DNA of 41,854 nt from JAMOAW01 sp039908535 (GCA_039908535.1 JAMOAW010000017.1:1-41854); one strand, 5' to 3'. Shown: positions 8,065-16,834, numbered from the stretch's first letter. The notes: generated by a model not told the origin, from the letters alone. Made by a program: numbers and translations.

Positions 8065-8864
8065 CAACAGAATCCATTCGTTTGCAAAAATGGTTGGCCG
8101 ATGCTGGACTGTGTTCCCGTCGTGAGGGGGAGCGTTGGATTACGGCGGGTCGGGTGAAGGTCAATGGGGTTTTGGTGACCAATCAAGGGAGCAAGGTAGG
8201 CCCGGGAGATCGGGTTTGGGTAGATGGCAAGCGGGTGGTTTTGCGCACGATGCCTAAGCAGATTATCTTGATGCATAAACCACGAGGTCTCCTGTGTACC
8301 CGCAAGGATGAGCAAGGGCGCCCCACAATATTTGATCTTTTGCAAGGAACGGGGTTGCCTCGCATGGTGAGTGTGGGTCGATTGGATTATAACTCCGAAG
8401 GGTTGCTTCTTTTGACCGACGATGGCCATTTGGCCCATGGTTTGACCCATCCCAGTCGCAAGGTGCCGAGGGTCTATCGGGTGCGGGTGCATGGTCGTGT
8501 GGATGAGGCGTTGTTGGGACGTTTGCGCCGTGGTGTTACCTTGGATGATGGACCTACTGGACCGCTGGATGTGGTTTCCGATCGCCTGGCTTCGGGAGCC
8601 AACAGTTGGTTGACAATGACCCTTTATGAAGGTCGTAATCGGATGATTCGGCGGATTTTTCAAACTATTGATATGGAAGTAAGCCGGTTAATTCGCACCT
8701 CTTATGGAATGGTGGAACTGGGGGATTTGGCGGAAAGAAGTTGGCGGTTGGCCTCTCCTGAGGAGAAAATATTGTTGCAGCAGTTTTCCTCTGGTCAGGA
8801 GATCGGTTCGGCTTCCCTATTGGAGCGTTTAAGCGAAGGTACCGATGGTTCTGGGGAGGAATAA
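8061..8864 (+). CDS. rluB: 23S rRNA pseudouridine synthase, RluB/RsuA family
   Basis: A 267-residue RsuA/RluB-type enzyme that converts a specific uridine in ribosomal RNA to pseudouridine. It has an N-terminal S4 RNA-binding domain (residues 5-60, RLQKWLADAGLCSRREGERW) and a catalytic domain with GRLDYNSEGLLLLTDDG, where the aspartate is the nucleophile, and the late motif EGRNRMIRRIF. RluB (which modifies 23S rRNA near position 2605 in E. coli) is the most common match next to trpS, but RsuA or RluE-type specificity cannot be excluded from sequence. The 3' end overlaps the next gene by 20 bases. Confidence 0.9.
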   Translation: MTTESIRLQKWLADAGLCSRREGERWITAGRVKVNGVLVTNQGSKVGPGDRVWVDGKRVVLRTMPKQIILMHKPRGLLCTRKDEQGRPTIFDLLQGTGLPRMVSVGRLDYNSEGLLLLTDDGHLAHGLTHPSRKVPRVYRVRVHGRVDEALLGRLRRGVTLDDGPTGPLDVVSDRLASGANSWLTMTLYEGRNRMIRRIFQTIDMEVSRLIRTSYGMVELGDLAERSWRLASPEEKILLQQFSSGQEIGSASLLERLSEGTDGSGEE

Positions 8865-10095
8865 CCCTGAAGAGATGGGTTTGGATTTTTTGACCTTCTC
8901 TGAACAGATGGGCATGGGGGAACGTTTAAACGAAAGCATTGCCCGTTTGGAATCTCTTAAATTGCGTATTTTAGGTACCGATGCCCTCCCAGAGGCAGAG
9001 AAAGAGGGGATGTTTCGGGAGTTGGATCTGTTGCGAGGGGCTTTTTTTGAATTGGTTGGTCAACATCAGCATCGGCTTCAAGAAGGTGTTCGGCAGGTGG
9101 ATTTTTTACCTATGGCTGGGGGGAGAGGTCACCAGGATTTGATCCTGGAGGGGATTTTGGGCCATAGTAAAAAAATTGTGGATATTTTAAAAATTGTGGC
9201 TCGGATCGCACCTACCAAATTGGCCATTTTGTTGGAGGGGGAGACGGGGACCGGCAAAGAACTTTTGGCTCGGGTGGTGCATCTGAATAGTGGTCGTTCT
9301 AAATTTGTAGCGGTCAATTGTGGGGCGTTTCCTTCTGGATTGATTGAGTCGGAGTTGTTTGGCCATATTAAGGGGGCCTTTACCGGGGCAGCGGCGGATC
9401 GAAAGGGCAAGTTTGAGGAGGCCGATGGCGGAACCATTTTTTTGGATGAAATTGGTGATTTAGAACTTTCAGCTCAGGTTAAATTGTTACGGGTGTTGGA
9501 GCAAGGGGAGTTGCAACGGGTGGGGTCGGATAGTGTCCACCGGATTGATGTGCGTTTGATTACCGCGACCAATCGTAATTTAGAGGAGATGGTGGCCCAG
9601 GGGACGTTTCGGGAAGATTTATTTTATCGCATTAATATTTGTCCGTTGACCATTCCTCCCCTGCGGGAGAGACGGGATGAGATTGAAATTTTGTTGGAAT
9701 TTTTTTTCCAGGAGATGGGGCAACCGCATTTAATGGCCGAGCCTAAACTGGATCGAAAATTAAAAAATTTTATTTTACATGAATATTCTTTTCCTGGCAA
9801 TATTCGTGAGTTGCGTAATTTGGCGCAATATATTGCAGCCATTTATGTCGGGGAGACGGTTTGTTGGCAGGATTTACCCCAGCGCTATCGGCGTGGCAAT
9901 GTAGAGGAACAGGCTGGCACTGTGGACAATATGGAAACGGTTCGTGAGGAGGCGGAACGGGAATTTTTGGTACGTCTTTTGACCGAACAGGGTGGAAAAG
10001 TGGATGGGGTGTGTCAGCAAATGGGGTTGTCTCGGGCGCGCGTGTATCAATTATTAAAAAAATATGGATTGCGTCCCCTGAAATTTCGGACATAA
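8845..10095 (+). CDS. Sigma-54-dependent transcriptional activator without receiver domain
   Basis: A 416-residue bacterial enhancer-binding protein that remodels sigma-54 RNA polymerase. The N-terminal 100 residues match no sensory domain I recognise. The AAA+ domain has Walker A GETGTGKE (about residues 132-139), the sigma-54 contact loop GAFTGA (177-182), Walker B GGTIFLDEIGDL and an arginine-finger region FREDLFYRINI. The C-terminus has a Fis-type helix-turn-helix (VCQQMGLSRARVYQLLKKYG). The ATG at 8845 is preceded by AAGG with a 5-base spacer; an ATG at 8875 is an alternative. Its target genes are not evident, though the parvulin and HlyD genes downstream are candidates. Confidence 0.93.
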   Translation: MVLGRNNPEEMGLDFLTFSEQMGMGERLNESIARLESLKLRILGTDALPEAEKEGMFRELDLLRGAFFELVGQHQHRLQEGVRQVDFLPMAGGRGHQDLILEGILGHSKKIVDILKIVARIAPTKLAILLEGETGTGKELLARVVHLNSGRSKFVAVNCGAFPSGLIESELFGHIKGAFTGAAADRKGKFEEADGGTIFLDEIGDLELSAQVKLLRVLEQGELQRVGSDSVHRIDVRLITATNRNLEEMVAQGTFREDLFYRINICPLTIPPLRERRDEIEILLEFFFQEMGQPHLMAEPKLDRKLKNFILHEYSFPGNIRELRNLAQYIAAIYVGETVCWQDLPQRYRRGNVEEQAGTVDNMETVREEAEREFLVRLLTEQGGKVDGVCQQMGLSRARVYQLLKKYGLRPLKFRT

Positions 10096-10124
10096 ATCAG
10101 GATATAAAAAATGACGCGCAAAAT

Positions 10125-10817
10125 GTGGTGGATTATCTAAAAGCGACGGGCGTTTTTCGTACCACCATTTATCGATTGATCGAAGTGGAAGTGATCCATA
10201 ATCGGGCCAAAGAGATGGGGATTGCGGTCGATGAGGAAGAGAAAGAGGGCTATTTTGAAGAGAGGCGGCGTTTGATGGGGTTGGCCAGTGCCAAGGATAT
10301 GGACCTCTATTGTCGTCAAAATGGTATCCGTTGGGAAGATTGGAAGCAGATGGCTTTGGTGGATCTTTTGCGTCGCAAAATTCGTGCGCGTGTGGTGAGC
10401 GAAGAGGATGTTCGCAGCTATTTTCAGCAACAAAAGGATAATTTGAAGAGCCTCTCTTTAGGCCGTATATTGTGCAAAGATCTACAAGAGGCGATGTCGA
10501 TTTTGGAACAACTACGCACAAAAAAAGGGGATTTTTCTGAATTGGCGCGGAATTGTTCTTTGGAGGATACCAGTCGGGTATCGGGTGGTCATTTGGGTTG
10601 TTTTCAACGTGGCATGTTGGGTCTTGCATTGGAAACCGAACTTTTTTCTGCTCCCATTGGGGCGGTGTTGGGACCATTTGCGCATGGGGCCTATTGGTCT
10701 ATTTATAAGGTCGAGCAAATTATGCTCCCAGAATGGAACGATGCGATTCGAGCCAGGATTACCGATCGATTATTTTATCAATGGATTCGGCATCAGGTAT
10801 TGACGGCCAAGCCTTAG
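10125..10817 (+). CDS. Parvulin-type (PpiC) peptidyl-prolyl isomerase domain protein
   Basis: About 230 residues. The first 110 form a helical SurA-like segment with acidic runs (VDEEEKEGYFEERRR). The second part is a PpiC rotamase domain: LSLGRILCKDLQEAM, GDFSELARNCSLEDTSRVSGGHLG, GAVLGPFAHGAYWSIYKVEQI. No signal peptide is visible. The start is uncertain. The frame is open back to a GTG at 10011 inside the previous gene, and the first in-frame start codons after that gene are GTG at 10125 and 10128. An ATG at 10111 with a good ribosome binding site is in another frame and ends after nine codons. PpiC proteins next to an HlyD adaptor occur in peptide or protein export loci, which is a possible role. 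Confidence 0.8.
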   Translation: MVDYLKATGVFRTTIYRLIEVEVIHNRAKEMGIAVDEEEKEGYFEERRRLMGLASAKDMDLYCRQNGIRWEDWKQMALVDLLRRKIRARVVSEEDVRSYFQQQKDNLKSLSLGRILCKDLQEAMSILEQLRTKKGDFSELARNCSLEDTSRVSGGHLGCFQRGMLGLALETELFSAPIGAVLGPFAHGAYWSIYKVEQIMLPEWNDAIRARITDRLFYQWIRHQVLTAKP

Positions 10818-10835
10818 GGGGTGGTGAACCCTCCA

Positions 10836-10990
10836 TGTTTCGAAAAAATAAAAATCAAGACCTTGGGGGGCGGAGAACCGCCCCCCAATCCCCCCACCCT
10901 TTTCTTTTAATACTTAAAAAAAAGAGGGGGTTTGGGGGATTCATCCCCCAAGGTTTTGTCTTTGATTTTAATTTTTTGCCCGTAGGGATC
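10836..10990 (+). repeat. Intergenic hairpin element, copy 3
   Basis: Copy between the parvulin and HlyD genes, with the perfect GGGGGGCGG-AGAA-CCGCCCCCC hairpin and the GGGGGAT-TC-ATCCCCC hairpin. Its right end (TTTTTTGCCCGTAGGGATC) adjoins the point where the HlyD reading frame opens (10986). Confidence 0.9.
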
Positions 10991-11042
10991 GGCGGTTCGT
11001 CATCCGATCAAAGCGGCTCGTCTGCTCTATTCTGCCCCTTCC

Positions 11043-12233
11043 ATGGTTTTGCGTGGTCCGATTTATTTGATTGTTTGGATTGTGCTTGTGGGTTTGATCT
11101 ATTCGTTTTGGGCCAAAATAGATTTACTGGTGGTGGCTCCTTTGGTTTTGGAGCGGGAGTCGGGGACGGTAGAGGCGTTGTTTGCGGGACGTGTGGCACA
11201 GATTCGGGTGCAGGAGGGGGATGAGGTGGATTCTCGGACCGAACTTTTAGAGTTGCGCCAGACCAGGGTGACCGATGCGGCGGATTCGGACACCCCTGAG
11301 AATCGGCATTTAGAAATTTTGGAGAAAATAGAAGAACTTGAAAATGATTTTTACCATACACAACGTCGTTTGGATATCTCTTTAGAGAATGTACGCCGTG
11401 ATCGTGCCATGCTCAATCGTCGGCTATTGATTGCCGAAGAGGATGTGACCTTTTGGCAGGAAAAATTGCAGTTGGCTCGGCAAACGTTTCAACAGGAGAA
11501 CAGTTTATTGGAGTCGAATGGTTTGTCACCGTTTAAGTTGGGACGGGGGCAGACGCGGGTGGATGAGTTGGAAAAATCGGTTCGTCAAGCCCAAGCTGAG
11601 GTGAAGCAGATTCAAGCCAGCATGGAAGCCTTAGATGAGGTGAGTATTCAAAATGAACTCAAGCAGGTCAAGAGTCGTTTTACAGAACGTTTAAGCCGTT
11701 TGCAACAACGTTTGACGGCCACCGAACAGAGTTTGGAAGAGCATCGTCGTTTGCTCCAGGATGTTGCTCAACATGGGGGAGCCACGCTCTATAAAAGCCC
11801 TTTTGCGGGTCTCGTGACGCGTATTTATGTCAAACGCGGGGAGATCGTAGCCTCTGGTATTCCTTTGGTGAGCATCGTCAAAAAGAGTGCGGCTTTAGAA
11901 GCACGGGTTTTGGTCCAAAATCGTGATATTGGCCATTTGCATCGTGGTCAGAAGGTTCATGTTAAATATTTTGCCTTTCCCTATCAGGAATATGAGATTG
12001 CCAATGGGGTTATTTCTAGCATTGCCAATACCCCTGGTGGGGTGGTTGGCCAAGAATCGATGTATGTGGTGCGGGTGGCCTTAGAAAAAGAGGTCATCTC
12101 CCGTGCAGGAGAGCCTTCTAAATCGTTGGGGATTGGCTTGGAAGGCATCGCCGAAATTAAAATTGGGGAGAAGCGGTTTATTGAGGTGCTGTTTAGTCCC
12201 ATATCGCGTTTTTTTAGTCGTCAGGAGGGGTGA
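11043..12233 (+). CDS. HlyD-family membrane fusion (periplasmic adaptor) protein
   Basis: A 396-residue adaptor of the type that links an inner-membrane ABC exporter to an outer-membrane channel. One membrane helix (about residues 6-25) is followed by a first half-lipoyl segment (GRVAQIRVQEGDEV), a long alpha-helical coiled coil (about 85-235), the second half-lipoyl segment (SPFAGLVTRIYVKRGEIV) and a beta-barrel domain. No ABC transporter or TolC gene is next to it. The ATG at 11043 has no clear ribosome binding site. The same frame is open back to 10986 and reads convincingly (AVRHPIKAARLLYSAPS), but it holds no standard start codon and meets the end of the hairpin element, so the true N-terminus may have been lost by insertion. 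Confidence 0.88.
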   Translation: MVLRGPIYLIVWIVLVGLIYSFWAKIDLLVVAPLVLERESGTVEALFAGRVAQIRVQEGDEVDSRTELLELRQTRVTDAADSDTPENRHLEILEKIEELENDFYHTQRRLDISLENVRRDRAMLNRRLLIAEEDVTFWQEKLQLARQTFQQENSLLESNGLSPFKLGRGQTRVDELEKSVRQAQAEVKQIQASMEALDEVSIQNELKQVKSRFTERLSRLQQRLTATEQSLEEHRRLLQDVAQHGGATLYKSPFAGLVTRIYVKRGEIVASGIPLVSIVKKSAALEARVLVQNRDIGHLHRGQKVHVKYFAFPYQEYEIANGVISSIANTPGGVVGQESMYVVRVALEKEVISRAGEPSKSLGIGLEGIAEIKIGEKRFIEVLFSPISRFFSRQEG

Positions 12234-12367
12234 TTTATGATGGTTAATAAAATAAAGAAAATAAATATATAAAAATAATTTCCTGTACAAAGACTCTGAA
12301 AAAAACTTATAAATAACAATTGCGACATGGATTATCTTTTCTCTGTATTTTAGAAACCAATACCTAT

Positions 12368-13567
12368 ATGCAAACTCAAATAGCCAAAATATTGATTGTG
12401 GATGATAGCGAAGTGGATCGCTTTTTTTTGAGCCGTATGCTTAAAAATTTAGAGGCTCAAACGGTTCTTGCCTCTTCGGCAGCAGAGGCATTATCGTTTT
12501 GTAGGGCGGAGAGTTTTGCCTTGCTTTTACTGGATGTTCTCATGCCCAACATGGATGGTTATGAGTTGGCCGAGCAGCTAAAAAAAAATCTACCTCATCA
12601 ACGCCCTCCCATTATTTTTTTGACGGCAACTCAATCCTTGGATGCCAGTCGTCATAAAGGCTACGAAGCGGGAGCCGTGGATTTTTTGTCTAAACCGGTA
12701 GATCCGTTTATTTTAATGGCCAAGGTGCAAATTTTTTTAGATCTATTCCATCAAAAGCAAACTTTGGAATTTCAAAAAAAGCGATTGGAAATAGAGATTT
12801 TGGAACGAAAAAGGGTGGAAGAGCAACTCTTGACCGCTAAACGTAAAGCCGAAACCGCCAATATTGCTAAAAGTCGATTCTTGGCCACCATCAGCCATGA
12901 AACCCGCACACCTTTAAATGGCGTGATTGGATTTGCGCAATTATTGGGTGAAACCGCATTGACAGAAGAGCAACGAGGTTATTTAGAGACGATTGCGCAG
13001 TCAGGACAAAATCTTTTGATTATTTTTAATGATATGCTGGATTATTCCAGAATTGAGCATGGCACCCTGGTATTGGAAAAAAAATCTTTTCATTTAAGAC
13101 CTTTATTGCAGGATATGACCCATTCTTTGGAAATTGGTGCACATAAAAAGGGTCTGGCACTGTTTGTTCAGATTTTTCCAGAGACCCCTTTGGTATTGGT
13201 AGGGGATCCGATTCGACTGCAACAAATATTATTTAATTTAATGATGAATGCGATCAAATTTACGGCAGCGGGTCATGTCGCCCTATTTGTCAAGCAGGAG
13301 GAGTCTTCTGTCGAAAATCAAATTAAATTGTGTTTTTTAGTGGATGATACAGGATCTGGGATTCCATCTCAAGCAACGGAAGAGCTGTTTGTCCCTTTTA
13401 CACAAGTGGATAACTCCACAACCCGTAAATTTGGGGGAACAGGTCTTGGATTGGCCATTGCGGCCAAACTAGCGCACCTGATGAATGGGTCCATTGAATT
13501 GGAAACATCGGTTGGAAAAGGGAGTTCTTTTCGGTTAAAGATTTGTTTTGATATTCCTTTTTTTTAA
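12368..13567 (+). CDS. Receiver-domain histidine kinase (REC-HisKA-HATPase)
   Basis: A soluble 399-residue two-component protein with the receiver domain first. REC: KILIVDDSEVDR, phosphorylated aspartate 56 in LLLLDVLMPNMDG, and the lysine in FLSKPVD. A helical linker (LEFQKKRLEIEILERKRVEEQ) follows, then HisKA with histidine 177 in ISHETRTPLNG, and the ATPase domain with N box (NLMMNAIKFT), G1 (DDTGSGIP) and GGTGLGLAI. The architecture suggests that phosphorylation of REC by another kinase controls its own kinase activity. A TTG at 12320 opens the frame earlier, but the ATG at 12368 gives the normal REC start. It converges with the PilZ gene. Confidence 0.93.
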   Translation: MQTQIAKILIVDDSEVDRFFLSRMLKNLEAQTVLASSAAEALSFCRAESFALLLLDVLMPNMDGYELAEQLKKNLPHQRPPIIFLTATQSLDASRHKGYEAGAVDFLSKPVDPFILMAKVQIFLDLFHQKQTLEFQKKRLEIEILERKRVEEQLLTAKRKAETANIAKSRFLATISHETRTPLNGVIGFAQLLGETALTEEQRGYLETIAQSGQNLLIIFNDMLDYSRIEHGTLVLEKKSFHLRPLLQDMTHSLEIGAHKKGLALFVQIFPETPLVLVGDPIRLQQILFNLMMNAIKFTAAGHVALFVKQEESSVENQIKLCFLVDDTGSGIPSQATEELFVPFTQVDNSTTRKFGGTGLGLAIAAKLAHLMNGSIELETSVGKGSSFRLKICFDIPFF

Positions 13568-13615
13568 AGAAGCTTGCATCGAACCTTTGTAAGGCAAAAG
13601 CATAGCAGAATGTCA

Positions 13616-14413
13616 TCATTTGCTTCCGAAGATCTCCTCCATCATTTTTTGAATATCCACCACATCTCGCGTCCCAGATTGTTTACCACGCAGAATATCT
13701 AAAAATTTTTGCAGCAGGAGATATTCATCAATGTCGGTAAAACGATATCCATATCGATGGAGCATTCGTTCGGTATTATCGCGGTCTCGCACAGGAAATC
13801 GATAGCAGATGGTGCCAAAAAAGTGAAGATTTGGGTACGATTTGTCTAAAAATTGAATTTCTGCATGAACCCGGTCGCCCCTGTCGAAGGTGAGTTGATC
13901 GGTAGAGACCAAGATGCCCATCCCTTCCATATGGATATCTCGTAATCGTCCAGAGATATCGGCCTCTTTGCGTCGATTTAAAAGGACAGCGCAGCCATTT
14001 TCTTCTGGAACATTTAAGCGCAGCAAACGGCGTTGGGGGACGATATGGAGTGCGCGGGGATAGGTTAAACGGATGACCTGGATGTTTTGCCCGGTCTCCA
14101 TGTTTAAAAAGGTTTCGGAATTTTGGAACGTCACCGACATTTCTATGGCATGGATCCCGAGAACAAAGCGTAATTTTATCTTGCGGCTTTGTCGGATGCG
14201 AATATTGCCGGATGCGGGTGCTAATGGTGCAATCAGCAATTCTCCTTGTTCGGCATTTTTCAAAAGGTGCGAGCGAAATCCTTCTGGTTTGTCGTCAAGT
14301 AAGATTTCTAAAGCGATTTCTCTTTTGATGGCTTCTTCGATCAGGAGACGGATTTCGTTTTCATCCATGAGAAAATCGGTACTGGTTAAAAGTTTTTTTA
14401 CATCCTCCTGCAT
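13616..14413 (-). CDS. PilZ-domain protein (YcgR-like), possible c-di-GMP receptor
   Basis: A 265-residue protein. Residues 1-120 include a YcgR N-terminal-like beta domain (NAEQGELLIAPL; RKIKLRFVLG; IQVIRLTYPRALHIV). Residues 125-235 form a PilZ domain that begins with the nucleotide-binding arginines in QRRLLRLNVP (R128 and R132). The second c-di-GMP motif, normally (D/N)-x-S-x-x-G, reads DIHMEG (159-164), with histidine in place of serine. Binding could therefore be weakened or altered. Such proteins couple c-di-GMP to motility or surface polymers. The gene converges with the REC-kinase gene and is preceded by a possible sigma-70 promoter. Confidence 0.82.
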   Translation of the reverse strand: MQEDVKKLLTSTDFLMDENEIRLLIEEAIKREIALEILLDDKPEGFRSHLLKNAEQGELLIAPLAPASGNIRIRQSRKIKLRFVLGIHAIEMSVTFQNSETFLNMETGQNIQVIRLTYPRALHIVPQRRLLRLNVPEENGCAVLLNRRKEADISGRLRDIHMEGMGILVSTDQLTFDRGDRVHAEIQFLDKSYPNLHFFGTICYRFPVRDRDNTERMLHRYGYRFTDIDEYLLLQKFLDILRGKQSGTRDVVDIQKMMEEIFGSK

Positions 14414-14511
14414 GTTGACCTTTAAATCCTTCTAAAAATAATGTGTGGAATAGGCTTTTTCAAAAAAAAAAATCAAAGAGGAGACTCTTAAAGTTTCTTT
14501 AAGATTTTCGT

Positions 14512-14541
14512 ATTATACCTCTTTTGTGGATGATACTACAA
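14512..14541 (-). promoter_or_regulatory. Possible sigma-70 promoter of the PilZ gene
   Basis: On the minus strand TTGTAG (14536-14541) is followed after 18 bases by TATAAT (14512-14517), about 100 bp before the PilZ start codon. The -10 box is perfect, while the -35 box is weak and overlaps the stop codon of the upstream cytochrome gene. Confidence 0.4.
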
Positions 14542-15042
14542 CTGTTTCAAGAACAAAATGATTTGCCAAATTTCATCCTGTTTTAAACGATCTTGGAAGG
14601 CAGGCATGGCGGAACCAAGTTTGACACCTCCTTCGGTGATGGTCCAGAAAAAATATCCGCTATCATCTTTCACTCGGGGTGCAAAGGAGGTTAACCGGGC
14701 TGGGGGGGGGTCTAAAGAGCCTCCCAGATAGCCTTTGCCATAGCCGTCAATTCCATGACATGGGGCACAATTGATAAAATATAATTTTTTACCTGCGGCG
14801 ACGTTTTCTGGGGTATTGGCCATGGGATTGGTCATGGAGATATAGATATCATCCAGATGATGAGATGTGAAAAGTTCTTTACGGTAGAAATTCCAGTCTG
14901 GAATATCATTTTTCGAAGTTGGAAGCTCCTCTGCCCAGGCTGTTGAAGAAGGGTCTATGGGGAGATGGTTTATCAAAGCGAGAGCAAGGCAAAAAAGAGA
15001 TATAGAGTAAAATTTTGTTATATTTTTTCCAAGCATGGCCAT
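14536..15042 (-). CDS. Periplasmic monohaem cytochrome c
   Basis: A class I cytochrome c of about 168 residues. It has a signal peptide (ending near STAWA), a 60-residue linker, the haem site CAPCHG, a DGYGKGYLGG loop, and a distal methionine in GSAMPAF followed by the terminal helix DEIWQIILFLKQL. The start at 15042 (MAMLGKN) has AAGGA upstream at 9 bases; an earlier ATG at 15063 is less likely. The protein would carry electrons in the periplasm, anchored or free depending on signal cleavage. Similar short cytochromes donate electrons to oxidases or nitrite reductases. The neighbours do not identify the partner. Confidence 0.88.
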   Translation of the reverse strand: MAMLGKNITKFYSISLFCLALALINHLPIDPSSTAWAEELPTSKNDIPDWNFYRKELFTSHHLDDIYISMTNPMANTPENVAAGKKLYFINCAPCHGIDGYGKGYLGGSLDPPPARLTSFAPRVKDDSGYFFWTITEGGVKLGSAMPAFQDRLKQDEIWQIILFLKQL

Positions 15043-15121
15043 TTTTTTTGATCCTTCACGCATTGGAGATGTGTTGAAATGATTTCTGTTAAATATTAAG
15101 CATTTTTTGTGCCATAATTTA

Positions 15122-15148
15122 AATTTAATTATTTCAAATAATTAAATT
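15122..15148. promoter_or_regulatory. Perfect AT-only 13-bp inverted repeat
   Basis: The 13-bp arm AATTTAATTATTT, a single C, and the exact complementary arm form a palindrome between the divergent cytochrome and sigma-54 activator genes. It is followed by CTTTTTT. It could be an operator for either gene or a weak bidirectional terminator. Confidence 0.5.
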
Positions 15149-15285
15149 CTTTTTTAGGATTGGAGCTTTGATATATGTCATTTTATAGTAAAAAATATCG
15201 TTAAATGAAATTTTTTTTTACTTTTTTTTGTTTTGGCCGAAAAGGTATTTAGGATCCCTTTTTTTCCGTAACTAAGGAATGCTTT

Positions 15286-16824
15286 ATGTACCAACCAAAC
15301 GACATTCATCAGCGTCTGCTTCTTTTAAAGTCTCATCTGGATCGCGTGAACCGGGCTTGGACGCCAAACGATTATGAACATCTTATGATGTTTTTTGTTG
15401 ATGTCTTGCCCAAACTGATGCAGGCTCAAAGATGCAGTATTTTTATTGCGGATCGGGAATCCGACCATGTCTGGCTCAAATTTGGGACAGGAGTTCAGGA
15501 AAAACAGATAGAAGCTCCGAAATTGGGCAGTATTGTCGGTGAGGCTCTTCATTCAGGAGCGGCGATTATTCAAAATAATTTGGAAAATAAATTTGGCTTT
15601 CATACCATCGCCGATCAAAAAAATGCCTTCTTCACCTATAATCTTATTTGTGTACCCATCAAAAGTCTTTTTCAGGAAGAGTATATTGGTGCCGTAGAGG
15701 TTTTAAATAAACTGGGTGGAGAGCCTTTTACCCAGGAAGATGAGCAATTTTTAAAGCGGGTGGTCAAATATCTTTCCCTCTCCATCGAAAGCTATACCGT
15801 CAGTGCAGAAATTATTGGTCTGACCAAATTGATGCACGAAGATATTCAGGCCCGTGAAAAAAGAGGTTTGGGCATCGGTCCCATCATTGCCGAAAGTCCT
15901 GGGATGCGCCGGGCCATAGAGTTGACCCAAAAAGTCGGTACTTTGCCGATCAACGTTTTTATCACCGGGGAGAGCGGCACCGGCAAAGAGGTGATCGCCC
16001 GGATGATCCATCAACTGGAGGATCGTCGCAGTCGTCCCTTCGTCGCCGTCAATTGTTCTTCTATCCCAGAACATTTAATGGAAAGTGAATTTTTTGGTTA
16101 TGAAAAAGGGGCCTTTACAGGCGCGACCGGAAGTCGCATGGGGCGTTTTGAAGAAGCCAATGGGGGGACTCTGTTTTTGGATGAAATCTCCGATATGCCC
16201 ATATCCATCCAGCCCAAATTTTTACGTGCCATCCAAGAAAATGAAGGGGTACGATTGGGCAGCAATAAATTGCAAAAATATCAATTTCGACTCATCAGTG
16301 CCTCGGCCAAGGATCTGCGTGAAGAGGTGGAACAAGGTCGATTTCGAGAGGATCTGTTTTTTCGCCTCTTTGCCGTTGACATCGTCTTGCCTCCTCTTCG
16401 AGAGCGTAAAGAGGATATCATTCCCCTGGCTTTGATGTTTTTAGAGCAAACCAACATTCGATTTAAAAAAAAGGTGGCGGGATTTTCGGCGACCACTCTT
16501 GATATGTTTGAGCGATTTTCATGGCCCGGTAATGTTCGACAATTGCTGCATGAAGTAGAACGACTGGTGGCCCTGACCGCCGATGGGGAGATTATATCAG
16601 CGGATAATTGTTCGAGTAAATTACACGAGTTAGAGGAAGAAAAAACAAAATTTACCCCAGATACTCTCTCTTTGCCCATCCAAAGAAAAAATTTAGAGGT
16701 GCAATTAATTCAGCAAGCTCTGCTGCAAACAGGGGGCAATAAAATTAAAGCTGCCAGCCTATTAGAGATCACCCGGCAATCTTTGCACAATAAAATTCGC
16801 CAATATAATTTAAACATTCCCTAA
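15286..16824 (+). CDS. Sigma-54-dependent activator with GAF sensory domain
   Basis: A 512-residue enhancer-binding protein. An N-terminal GAF domain (about residues 20-175; RCSIFIADRESDHVWLKFG and ICVPIKSLFQEEYIGAVEVLN) probably senses a small ligand or redox state. It is followed by a linker and an AAA+ domain with Walker A GESGTGKE (228-235), GAFTGA (275-280), Walker B GGTLFLDEISDM and the FREDLFFRLFAV segment. The C-terminal Fis-type helix-turn-helix is GNKIKAASLLEITRQSLHNKI. It activates sigma-54 promoters. It is transcribed away from the cytochrome c gene, which makes that cytochrome a possible target, but no clear -24/-12 sequence was found nearby. Confidence 0.93.
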   Translation: MYQPNDIHQRLLLLKSHLDRVNRAWTPNDYEHLMMFFVDVLPKLMQAQRCSIFIADRESDHVWLKFGTGVQEKQIEAPKLGSIVGEALHSGAAIIQNNLENKFGFHTIADQKNAFFTYNLICVPIKSLFQEEYIGAVEVLNKLGGEPFTQEDEQFLKRVVKYLSLSIESYTVSAEIIGLTKLMHEDIQAREKRGLGIGPIIAESPGMRRAIELTQKVGTLPINVFITGESGTGKEVIARMIHQLEDRRSRPFVAVNCSSIPEHLMESEFFGYEKGAFTGATGSRMGRFEEANGGTLFLDEISDMPISIQPKFLRAIQENEGVRLGSNKLQKYQFRLISASAKDLREEVEQGRFREDLFFRLFAVDIVLPPLRERKEDIIPLALMFLEQTNIRFKKKVAGFSATTLDMFERFSWPGNVRQLLHEVERLVALTADGEIISADNCSSKLHELEEEKTKFTPDTLSLPIQRKNLEVQLIQQALLQTGGNKIKAASLLEITRQSLHNKIRQYNLNIP

Positions 16825-16834
16825 ATGAGGGGGG

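Noticed and set aside
10733..11224. 163-codon open frame covering the parvulin end, hairpin copy 3 and the HlyD start
   Set aside because: Glycine-rich repeat translation in a different frame from two well-supported genes.
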